Positions 1-9,632 of a stretch of 64,000 bases of DNA are shown in pieces; position 1 is the stretch's first letter, and every line of letters starts with the position of its first letter. Source of the DNA: Enoplolaimus lenunculus (lineage: Eukaryota > Nematoda > Enoplea > Enoplida > Thoracostomopsidae); the NCBI GenBank assembly GCA_030248215.1, contig JASANG010001529.1, positions 62,001 to 126,000 of the forward strand, read 5' to 3'. The translations under genes were made by a program, and so were the position numbers. Under the pieces are notes generated by a model that saw only the letters and a list, made by a program, of their open reading frames with translations, did no database searches and was not told the DNA's origin.

Positions 1-860
1 ATTTGATTTGGTTCGTCTCCGTTTGATTTAAACCACTGCAACGGAGATTCTATCGTCCCTCAAACTATACATACATACATGAGTCGTTTTACGTTCCAAG
101 AAGAAAGAATCATATTGAAATTTACATAATACGCTAGATGGTACGAACATCAGCCAATGGTAGTTTTAGTAGTAACCCGCTTTCAACGTCGGATCCAGAA
201 ATATCTGGCAGAGGGTGTGCTGGTAACTATATTGAAACGCTATTTTTCAGCGAAAAAATTTCTGAGGGTGCAAAATTGTAAGGTAGGGACTTTATCATTT
301 TATCACAAGAAACTTTCTGAATGATAAAAATTGTAAGGTAGGGAGGACCTTATCATTTTTTCACAAAAAACATTCCGAAGGGTAAAAATTGTAAGGTAGG
401 AACCGTATCATTTCATCACAAAAAATTTCTGAGATATAAATTGTAAGGTAGGGGGACCTTACTATTTTATCAAAAAAATTCTCACGGTAGAGTGTACGAT
501 TACTCACATCTCAGATGAAACAAAAAATATTTAAACCGGAAAAGATTAACGATTTGAAAACCGTTTTGCTATCATTTGCGCCCAGAGGTGTACGGGTGGT
601 ACTAATGAAACTTTAATCTCTTGTGTATAGTTTAGCGACAAATATGCTGGTAAACCATTTTTTTTTGGTTCAGTTGTTTGCCTACGCCAAGGATTATGTA
701 GCTATCATAACCATGAAGACGGTATTTGATGAGTATTGCTTTTTTAAAATAACCCCAAAGCTTATACTTGACTTCACGGTTTTCAAACTGGCACTTTTAA
801 ACGCTGTGATAAATAAACTTTTGAATTTCGATGAAAACTTAGCTAAAGTTACAAGGTCAT
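1..860. repeat. Intergenic; MITE fragment with ~55-bp tandem units (about 190-490)
   Basis: A family with the end motif GGATCCAGAAAT and internal attgtaaggtaggg...atcattttatcacaaaaaa occupies about 190-490. The internal unit is repeated four times (attgta at 275, 330, 388, 440). Other copies of the family lie near 4255-4375, 6498-6692, 19324-19612, 25085-25285 and 63299-63446. No gene is seen; the short open frame at 623-943 has no coding features. Confidence 0.5.
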
Positions 861-1088
861 GGCCCGCAGTCTCAAATGTGTGTAGCGCCTATCACCAGCT
901 GCTGATAGGTCTTGTAACTTTCGGACCAGTGAATAGATACTGAGGCTCAAAATTAAAACACATTTGTCGCATATAACTTTCTTTACACCTGTACCAATTT
1001 TGAGTTTGGTAACTGAAATAGGTAGCGATTTTGATAACCTATTATACTAACTGATGACAGTTGCAATACACATTTGAGAATATGGGCC
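861..1088. mobile_element. hAT-like MITE, family E
   Basis: Inverted ends GGCCCGCAGTCTCAAATGTG and CACATTTGAGAATATGGGCC, with an inner palindrome built on CCTATCACCAGCTGCTGATAGG. Flanks aaggtcat and aaggagtt look like a diverged 8-bp target duplication. Related copies lie at 25067-25493 (with a second MITE inside) and, as a fragment, near 27717-27930. Confidence 0.6.
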
Positions 1089-1317
1089 AAGGAGTTGTTA
1101 TTCTTAAGCAGGAGCGTGATGTAAGTGAGTGTGAACGAGTTGTTAAAATAAACTCAGTTTTATCGTTGAGCTTTTGTTTTAAAGATACCAGACAATCCTG
1201 GGGACCGAAGCGGATGTCCGGTTTTTTGACTGATTAGCAAAATTTAGGCTAAATTCTACTTTTACAGGCGTAACAAACGGTACCTTAAGCGTATTCTTAA
1301 GTCGAAAAGTTTGATTG

Positions 1318-1445
1318 ACGGCGTAGTCCAGAGGTTAAAACAGCTAACCGGTACTCCGTACATCGTGGGCTCGAGCCGCACCGCGTCCGTAGGATATGGT
1401 TCGTGTATGGCTCTTTATGGTACTGCTTAAACTTAGAACTACTTA
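1318..1445 (+). repeat. tRNA-derived SINE-like fragment
   Basis: An A-box-like TAGTCCAGAGGTTAAAAC and a B-box-like GGGCTCGAGCC are spaced as in a tRNA, followed by tatggctctttatggtactgctta. The same tail (gactctatatggttctgctta) follows a B-box-like GAGTTCGAACCCC at 30325-30410, so this looks like a dispersed short element rather than a tRNA gene. Confidence 0.45.
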
Positions 1446-1470
1446 AGCGTAAAATTTATAAGCTTCCAGC

Positions 1471-1868
1471 CAGGGTGCAGCCGGAATTTCGGTTCCGGTA
1501 GAGAAATCCGGTATTTTTCACTAACCGGTTCCGGTAAAAAATCCGGTATTTTTTTCACCGGAATTTTCCGGTATTTTCGGTATTGAAAACTGTCTCATTC
1601 GAAATTTAAGAAAAACTGACATATTATTCTTACGTATTTTTCTGAAATTGTCGAGCGTGTATTGCCAAAATGTTCAATTTGTGTCATACTTTATAATTGA
1701 TCATACGTTTCCAGCTACTGAAAGATTTTGGCATCCTAAATGGTGTGTTTACACCGTTAAAAGCGATAAAATAGCGTTAAAATGAATTTTTCGGTAACAA
1801 AAATTTTTTGTTTTCCGGTTCTGGTTCCGGTTCCGTTTCCTGTATTATATAATTCCGGTTGCATCCTG
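1471..1868. mobile_element. hAT MITE, CAGGGTGCA family
   Basis: Ends CAGGGTGCAGCCGGAAT and ATTCCGGTTGCATCCTG with internal TTCCGGT-rich repeats. Flanks cttccagc and cctccagc form an 8-bp target duplication with one mismatch, the hAT signature. Confidence 0.7.
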
Positions 1869-2296
1869 CCTCCAGCCTAAGGACGTGTCTAAGCTAAGGG
1901 TTGCGCTATACTCACTGCGCGTTGCCGGTCTTTCATCAATCAAGTACTGTTTGAACTGTAAAACCACTAGCCTTTATAATCTACAGCCGCTTCCTAGAGT
2001 GTATATGTAAAAGAAATCCTTAAATCTATTCAATGGATTTACAAAAAACACTTCCCTCGGCAACAAAGTTTCCATAATTATGCCGTTAATAGGTTTTATT
2101 TATATAATAACATATATCAACACTATTAACGTCCCAGCAAAATGAGATCGAACAGTATATACGTCAGAGAACCTATAGTAAGTTATGTGTCAAATTTAAC
2201 ACAATGAATGTGTAGAATTGAATGTTTTTATTTGTATGATTGCTTACGGACTACACTGACTGCACGACCCCTGTTCGAAGTTTTACCCAAAGTTAA

Positions 2297-2371
2297 AGAA
2301 TTCGCCGAGAAACGAACCTTGGATGTCTTGCACTCGAGTGAAGCATGCTACCGCTACACCACGCGGTCGAC
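2297..2371 (-). repeat. tRNA-like sequence (Pol III A and B boxes)
   Basis: On the minus strand GTGGTGTAGCGGTAGCATGC resembles a tRNA D-arm/A box, and AGGTTCGTTTCTC resembles a B box at about tRNA spacing. The anticodon stem pairs poorly, so it is more likely a SINE head or tRNA relic than a working tRNA. Confidence 0.4.
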
Positions 2372-2965
2372 TCTTCATATTTTGGAATGTAACTATAACG
2401 GTGTACGAGCCATGAAATATAACACCAAGTGAACTATATTTCCGTGCAGTTTGATTTAATAATTAGCATTTGATAATACGTCGTAAAACTATTCTGAATA
2501 AGAACGTCCAGTAATTGACCTGCCAGCAGGTTTGGAATACTCGAATAAACTTACTCAAGGGGTTTTGATTTAATACTCCCCCTAAGAGACGCAACAAGAT
2601 CCATTTTAGCTTGTTTTACATGCGTTCTGTCAACTATTTTGTAACATAGACATATTCTGCACTTGATAACGAAAGATTTTTGTGATCCTCGAACAAAGTT
2701 GGCTGGCTATCGACGTGAGGCATGGTAACCTAAGCCTAAATTGTTCGCAAGCCGCTAATTGGTATGGGCAGAAGCGCTTGCCGGGAAATGAAAAATTTGC
2801 TTGTTAAATAGCTTTCAATGGTTATGTTTTGGCCCGTGGCCGGGAAACTAAAACTAAAACACACACAAAAGCGGTTAGCACCGACCACTTTGAAGCATGT
2901 GGATGCTGTCTTTAGTTTAAAATATAATCTAATTTTTATCAGCTGAATAGCAGCATGAAAAACGT

Positions 2966-3381
2966 TACTGTACTGACCCGAATAAGAGGGGGTAATAAGA
3001 TGGGGTCCCCATGTTGAGTCCTAATCAATAGGAGTCCGTATCCCTAATATGAGGCCGTAAGCGGATAGAGTCCCTAAACTTTAATTATTATCCATAAATA
3101 TCAATTATCCCTAATTGTAGTGCATAAATGACTCCGGGATCAAATAAAGTTGAATTCGAAACTTTAAAGCGCACTTAAGTTTTGAAAGTACGTATAACTT
3201 TTGATACAAGACAAATAAGCGTTTAATTCAACGGATAGTTGCAATACAGGATATATATTGGTAACGAAGGGTGCCGGAGGGCGGGTTAAAAATAACAATC
3301 CGTAACCGAATAACCAGGGGGTACCCTCTGGAGAGGCCAAATAAATATCAGTCCCCCCCTTTTATTTTGGTCACTACAGTA
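2966..3381. mobile_element. TA-flanked MITE, family M1
   Basis: Ends CTGTACTGACCCGAATAAG and TTATTTTGGTCACTACAG, flanked by TA, as expected for a Tc1/mariner-type non-autonomous element. Fuller copies are at 24609-25054 and 61805-62249 (opposite orientation). The open frame at 3286-3528 lies across it and is not a gene. Confidence 0.7.
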
Positions 3382-3762
3382 GCCAGCTTCACGCGTTAAA
3401 AGGTGGATAGGAAAGAAACACATATATATCTGTAATTCGAATGTTTCTAACAGTTTTTGTTGCGAACAGCGCAGTTTTGAAATATGAAACTTTAATGGTA
3501 TATATATCTTGATGTCAGAAAATTGCATTTCAATACCATAAACTATAGGGAAACGGGTATTTTTCTCGAGTTATCTTCATGCCATATAATAAATTTTTGC
3601 CGTGGAAAAGTGTAGAAAGTCAGCTACTGTTTTTTACAGAATTATATGCCATCTTCTATTTTAGGTTACTAGTCAATTTCGTTGAAAAGGAAGGCTTGAT
3701 CCAGCCCGTAATAAGAGGGGGGCTGAACCGCCTAGAAAATTTTGGACCGTATACAAAAGTCT

Positions 3763-3975
3763 TACACTGTACAAAATACTGAGTCAAGTTGACTCTCTCC
3801 GAAATAGGCTCTACGGGACTACACAAACTGAGCCAAATTCGACTCAACCAGAGTCAAACGTGCGACTTAGTGAGTTGAATTTGACTCTGGCGGAGCCGAA
3901 TTTGACTCAGTTTGTGTAGTCCCGTAGAGCCTATTTCGGAGAGAGTCAATTTGACTCACCATTTTTTGCAGTGTA
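3763..3975. mobile_element. TA-flanked foldback MITE, family M2
   Basis: TA plus CACTGTACAAAATACTGAGT at the left and ACCATTTTTTGCAGTG plus TA at the right. The two arms, about 95 bases each, are near-perfect inverted repeats built on GAGTCAAATTGACTC, so the whole element can fold into one hairpin. Confidence 0.78.
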
Positions 3976-4254
3976 GCCTCGCTTGAAAAGATATAACCGC
4001 ATGTATTGTAAAAATTAATTTGACCCACCCTGGATTGGTCATTATTGAGTTTGCTGGCTTGAGCATGACACCGTCCGAATAATGGCAACACGATTGTCGT
4101 GCAGTGTTCTTATCAAAATTTGACTAGTGAACAAAATATTGACTAAATATACAGTGTTGTTTTGACTTTCATGATTGTATCTTTCCGAAAACATACTTGC
4201 GATCTGTCACCAATTCTTGTCGCGTCTGAAGCTGAATTTTTAACTGAGGCTACA

Positions 4255-4375
4255 AGAATGCACTACAATGGAGGGTGAAAAATTGTTATGTAGGAACGTT
4301 ACCGTTTTATCATAAAATATTTTCTGACGGGCTGCGTACGGCCCCAACCCCCCGGATCTGCCAGTGGCCCACAGC
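4255..4375. repeat. Fragment of the GGATCC-ended MITE family
   Basis: Contains gtgaaaaattgttatgtaggaac, atttcttgacggg-like text and an end in CCGGATCTGCCAGTGG. The rest of 3976-4940 shows no gene or further element that I can name. Confidence 0.4.
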
Positions 4376-4940
4376 CAGCTAATGTTGAGGTTTGCAAAAT
4401 AATTTTAGATGAGGCATGGTGGATCTGACTTGCAAGAAAGGATGCCCATGCCTAAAGCTCGTCTAATGATGCTCCAAACCGTTCTAAGACGACCTGAACC
4501 CGGCCGGTAACCTTTGATCAACTGGCACAGGAGTACCCAATGCTAAAGTATTATAAAGCTGCTGAAAACTCTTAAAATGTGTGTTGACAACTGTTTTAAT
4601 TTATGTTGTTGTATGTTTTTTGTTGCTTTTGCTTGCGTTTTTTTTTCGTAAGAAGGTGAAATGAATACGAGAGGCAAACAGTTTATCAGGTTGTCGATGC
4701 TTTGTAGTCCGGGGGTGTATGCCATACCGAACACCGTTCGAATTTTTTTCACACGATACAGCGCTTTGATTTGTTGTGATTTTTTACTGTTAAATTTTAA
4801 CCTGAAATCGTTTGATTTGCTCAATTTGAGTAATTTTTTCAATGTTTTTAATACAAGATGAAAATGACGAACTTTGTGCTTCAGTTGGTTTCATTACAAA
4901 TTTGTAAAAGTTAAATTGAAGCATACTTTTTAATAATTTT

Positions 4941-5132
4941 GGCTAATGTAGAAAAACACGGGCAGAACAGTAGTATGAACACATTAAAATACGCCTAAGC
5001 TTAAAGCGTAATGGTAAGAATGAGCTTATACGTAAACCTAAGCCTACGCCAAGCAAAAAATTAGTGTAAAGCTTAAACTTTTCTTTTGCAGTCCCACAGA
5101 AAAACGTTTCGCCCCGGGTCGTTACATGGGCC
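4941..5132. mobile_element. TTAGGC-bearing MITE, family B (degraded)
   Basis: Starts GGCTAATGTAG...GGGCAGAACAG, has CCTAAGC motifs inside, then aaaaaattagtgtaaagctt and a right end GTTACATGGGCC. No clear target duplication. A further fragment of the same right half lies at about 5150-5210. Confidence 0.55.
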
Positions 5133-5361
5133 GCCTAAGCGTTAGAAGGCATGAAAACAGTAGTCTAAAGTTTAAGCCTAATCTATTTCAGTCCCAAAGA
5201 AAAACGTTTTTAGAGAAGGGTAGATTTCAACCATTTTTCGAGGGCGACTATCCCGATTTAAAGAGCTAAATATAGTTTTGAAAACAAGGCTATAAAACAT
5301 TGAGGGTCCGATTAGGGACTGAGTACTAAACGAATGTTGACGTTGCGGCCATCATTTGATG

Positions 5362-5564
5362 GACCCATGTATAGAACAGGGTCGGATCGTTTTCCGAAGA
5401 GGTTATAATACAGCCAGTTTAAGCTTTAAACTAATTTTTTGCTTAGGCTATAGGCTTAGGCTTAGGCTTAGGCTTAGGAATAAGCTCATTTATACGCTTA
5501 GGTTTAGGCTTAGACTTAGGAATGTGCTTATACAAATGTTCCGGCCCTGTTCTATACATGGGTC
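5362..5564. mobile_element. TTAGGC-bearing hAT-like MITE, family B, with 8-bp duplication
   Basis: Inverted ends GACCCATGTATAGAACAGG and CCTGTTCTATACATGGGTC enclose a TTAGGC tandem run. Perfect 8-bp target duplication ATTTGATG at 5354-5361 and 5565-5572. Confidence 0.82.
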
Positions 5565-5939
5565 ATTTGATGAATCATATATCGGGAAATCCATGCGCTG
5601 TAGTATGTTGTAACCGGTTTTGCCTGGTGAACCTTTTTGCGATGCAAATGGTTCAACCTGTGAAGCTCAAAACGCCTTTTCTTGCCAAACAGGCAAAAAT
5701 ATGTTCCGGTGGCAGCTATTAACATTCCAAAATTTTTGTGCCTTTACCGCAAACAATCAATTTTAAAATTAAAAAAAATTGCGAAACGCGCTTTTTATTT
5801 CAGAACGCAATACGCATTCTCGCCCACCGGAAATTGCTAGATCCGGAACTGGAAGTGAAAGGTATCGTATTCCGCGCAGAACGAAACGAAATCAAGTTTT
5901 TTGGCTTCAAAAATACTGACAAACTCCACGGCCAATGTA

Positions 5940-6195
5940 AAGAGCAGGGGCGGAACAGTAGTTTATAAGCATATACATAAGCCTAAACCTAACGCTAAAC
6001 CTAAGCGTAAAAATTAGCATACTCCTAAGCCTAAGCCTAAGCCTAAGCCGAGGCCTAAGCCTAAGCCTAAGCTTAAGCCTAAACCTAAGCCTAATCCTAA
6101 GCCTAAGCCAAGCAAAAAAATTTAGTCTAAAGCTTAAGCTTACTCTATTTTAGTTCCACAGGAAACTCTCCAGCACCTGATCCTAACATGGGCCC
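5940..6195. mobile_element. TTAGGC-bearing hAT-like MITE, family B
   Basis: Ends GGCCAATGTAAAGAGCAGG and CCTAACATGGGCCC, with about a dozen CCTAAG units inside. Flanks aactccac and gattccac are a diverged 8-bp duplication. Confidence 0.72.
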
Positions 6196-6497
6196 GATTC
6201 CACTTGTTCATATACTTGATTTTTTTGTCCATCTTTTGTCATGAGTATAGCTGACAACGGACTATGTCTGCACATGGTATCTGCGCCGTTTGTGCCTGCA
6301 AAGTAAATTAGATTTTCTATTAAAATCTTATTAGTGTTTCTTTGATAACAAATTAACTCAATATTAAGCTGGTTTGTTTTAAATCTGACGCTAAATAACA
6401 GCATTCAGACACGAACAGGAGATAGTAATCGGAAATTGGTCTATTCTCAAATGTTTAATGTCCAATTATTGTGTTGTTTGTCAGTTGCTTTACTGGT

Positions 6498-6692
6498 GAT
6501 CGCTAGCGGATTCTGAGAAAGGTGGGAGGCATAACAACCACCTGTCAGAAACTTTTTGTGATAAAATGGTAAGGTCCGCACCGTACAATTTTCTGCCTCA
6601 GAAAATTGGCACACATATAGCATACATTAAAAATTGTGTTTCATACAACGTGTCCCAGCCTCCCCGTCCGAAATTTCTGGATCCGCCGCTGC
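6498..6692. mobile_element. MITE, GGATCC-ended family
   Basis: Left end near tagcggattctgagaaagg, internal gataaaatggtaaggtccgcacc, right end TTTCTGGATCCGCCGCTG. No gene is seen between 6196 and 7018. Confidence 0.45.
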
Positions 6693-7018
6693 GAAGGCTT
6701 TTAGGCTTAGGCTTAGAAATATGCTTATACTATTGTTACGGCAGCATTGGTCAAACTTTCAAGCAAGCATAACGAAAGAGAATATTAACTTTCGTCCGCG
6801 GGACTAACGAATAGTACAATTCTAAAGCCCGCTAAAGTGACTACTTTTTTTGTGTCTTTTCAGTAATTTCGGGTACGAACCTATTTGTCAAGTTTTGTGC
6901 GCCCTAAAACGCTATTTTATGCACTGGTGAAACGAAAAAAAACAACTTAAATCTATTTAACACTGGTAAGCTTAAGACATTTTTCATGGTTTCAAAATAA
7001 CAATTTTTTGCTAGTTTC

Positions 7019-7202
7019 GGCCAATGTTACTTTAAGGGGCGTAACAGTAGATTAAGCGTATTCCTAAGTTTGCGTCTAAGCCTAAGCGTTGCAAAACGTA
7101 TTCCTAAGCCTAAGCCTAAGCAAAAAATTTAATCTAGAATCTAAACCCACTCTTTTATAGGCCCACCAGAAACCTGGACGCCCCTTAAAGTAACATGGGC
7201 CC
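7019..7202. mobile_element. TTAGGC-bearing hAT-like MITE, family A
   Basis: Ends GGCCAATGTTACTTTAAGGG and CCCTTAAAGTAACATGGGCC with CCTAAGC units inside. Flanks ctagtttc and ctagtgtt agree at 6 of 8 positions. Confidence 0.75.
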
Positions 7203-7524
7203 TAGTGTTTTTACTAGCTGAACGGTCAGCTTTGTATTGTCAAGTGTTTTTCAGTAGTTTGCACAAGTTATAATCGCTAGTTCACAACTTCTGATTGGTA
7301 GGTAAAGTCTTCGGTTTGAAAATCTAATGCGAACTGTACTGACCTTTACCTAGAGTGCAATTCGAGTAATTTGTAGGTTTGGGCCTATTACCAGTTTTTT
7401 TAAAATAACTACAATACCATTGCTTTGAAACATAAAACGTATACACATCTTTAAGGTGCCATTTTTAGCGACAGTATGCAATCAAAGAATATTTTAATTC
7501 TTTGCTAAAAATTTTTCCAACCGA

Positions 7525-7945
7525 ATATCAAATATATTTGGGGTTTGGCCTTCACGATACTCCAATCCTAATAAAAATTTCCTCGCGTTTGCCAAAAATG
7601 AAGTTAATTTTAAAATTGTAGGCCAATGTTAAGAACAGGGGCGGAACAGTATTATAAGCATATTTATCAAATATATTTGGGGTTTGGCCTTCACGATACT
7701 CCAATCCTAATAAAAATTTCCTCGCGTTTGCCAAAAATGAAGTTAATTTTAAAATTGTAGGCCAATGTTAAGAACGGGGGCGGAACAGTATTATAAGCAT
7801 ATTTATCAAATATATTTGGAGTTTGGCCTTCACGATACTCCAATCCAATAAAAATTTCCTCGCGTTTGCAAAAAATGAAGTTAATTTTAAAATTGTAGGC
7901 AAATGTTAAGAACAGGGGCGGAACAGTATTATAAGCATATTCCTA
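7525..7945. repeat. 139-bp tandem repeat (3 copies) ending in a MITE terminus
   Basis: caaatatatttggggtttgg recurs at 7529, 7668 and 7807, exactly 139 bases apart. Each unit ends in the family-B terminus GGCCAATGTTAAGAACAGG followed by the start of that element. Only the last copy continues into the TTAGGC core and the right end (about 7877-8098). Confidence 0.85.
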
Positions 7946-8098
7946 AGTCCTAAGCCCAAGCGTAAGCTTAAACATAAGCGCAAGAACGAGCATACTCCTA
8001 AGCCTAAGCCTAAGCCAAGAAAGAAAAATTAGTTTAAAGCTTAAGCTTACTCTTTTCTAGCCCCACAGAAAACCGCTCCGCCCTTGATCTTTACATGG
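7877..8098. mobile_element. TTAGGC-bearing MITE, family B (last copy of the tandem array)
   Basis: Continues from the third tandem unit through CCTAAGCC repeats and tagtttaaagcttaagcttac to the right end CCCTTGATCTTTACATGGG. Confidence 0.6.
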
Positions 8099-8396
8099 GT
8101 CCCGCGTTACATGGGCGTCCGCAGAAAATTTCTGCTTGGGGCTTGCCGAATAATTTTGGAGTGCCCGTACAATTGCAACTCAAAATTGTTTACTTTCACA
8201 CCGAGTCTATTTGGAGGTGGACAGCAGCCATCTTTGTAGGGCGCGGCCTTCCCATTTTCCCCGATGGGGACGCCCGTGACAAAATACCTTTGGAAAAGGA
8301 TGTGCATCACTACCATTAAACTCTTGTTTAAATACGTGATACAGCTCTTGCTTCAACCGACTGGAAAGGTCCTTTTCGTATATATACTCACATTTT

Positions 8397-8593
8397 GGTC
8401 CATGGTACCTTAACGGGCGTCCAGGTTTCTGGTGGGTCTATAAACGAGAGTGTTTAGATTCTAGATTACATTTTTTTGCTTAGGCTTAGGCTTAGGTTAG
8501 GCGCTTGGGAACTTTTTTTGCAACGCTTAGGCTTAGGCTTTGGCTTAGGAATTCGCTTAATCTACTGTTACGCCCCTTAAAGCAACATTGTTT
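8397..8593. mobile_element. TTAGGC-bearing hAT-like MITE, family A, with 8-bp duplication
   Basis: Ends GGTCCATGGTACCTTAACGG and GCCCCTTAAAGCAACATTG with two TTAGGC blocks. Perfect target duplication CACATTTT at 8389-8396 and 8594-8601. Confidence 0.8.
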
Positions 8594-8799
8594 CACATTT
8601 TTATGTTTTTTTTCTTAAAAACAGCTATTGTGCATTGCGTTGTTTTTAGCACCAGAAATCATGATGGAATGAATTCAGCTTAATGAAGGCTAAAGACACA
8701 TTTTTCGATGTGTTCTTTTTATTTGTCTTCCAAACATGAGTGGTGCAGAGCTATCACACGCTATTTAGCGTGTTGGCATGGTCCTTGGGAATTAATACA

Positions 8800-9185
8800 G
8801 CAGAGTGTAGCCAGATATCCGTTTCTGACAAAAATCGATATTCATTTCCGTTTCCGTTATAGAAGTAACAAAAATTCTGCTAATTTTACGCTCGAAATGA
8901 TTTATAAATCAGGCATATATTTTGCAATTTTTTATTGCAAATATGCTGCAGTTGTTCATAATGAAATTGAAATTACGAGATTCTTCCAAAATCATTAGTT
9001 TTCCATGCATCAGCGATTTTTCTTTAAAATTTTTGAAAGCCCGGTAAACATTTGCACGCCTGAATTGTGTTAGCAGAAAATTAGACATTTTTAAAACTTT
9101 TGTACTTCAATATCCGTTTCCTATTTCCGTTATTTTTATTACAATCCGTTTCAGTTTCCGTTTTTCTACTATCGGTTTACACAAT
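8800..9185 (+). repeat. Dispersed repeat J (GTTTCCG-rich)
   Basis: GTTTCCG/CGTTTCCGTTAT-rich ends around a conserved middle (aaatttataaatcaggcatatat, ttgaaagcccggtaaacatttgc). Related copies at about 32690-32935, 53975-54250 and, reversed, 62285-62590. No coding capacity is seen. The rest up to the first peptidase exon (9186-9632) shows nothing recognisable. Confidence 0.5.
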
Positions 9186-9632
9186 TCTTTAAAGTCCAAC
9201 AGCTTGTAAAATATAATTAATAAATTTTATTTTCCGTCAAAAATTTGATGCGAAATCTGTGTGCTGATAATGATATATATACCAAGATAGGAGCTGAAGT
9301 TTTGTCTCATTGAAACATAAAAAGTCTAATTTTGAATTACTGAAACACGACTGTTTGCGTAATTCATTTTTACAAAAAACAAGCCTGCACCCTAGCAAGT
9401 TTGCTAAAAACAAAATCTTTAAGGCATATTGGCGTCTAAGCTGTTTACAAAATGTACGCCGGGGCTCAAAACGTTTCACGATTGGCAAAATTTTTTAGCG
9501 AAAACTTAGGCTCCGGTACTTTTATAAGCTCAACCAGAGTATTTTTAAGGTTTTCAAATCACGCTATACCGGAAGAATTTAGTTTTTAGAAAAGCTTTCT
9601 ACATCCATAAAATAAATCGATTATAGTCTAAT

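Noticed and set aside
3286-3528. 80-codon minus-strand frame
   Set aside because: Runs through the end of an M1 MITE; the equivalent frame in the other copies is not kept.
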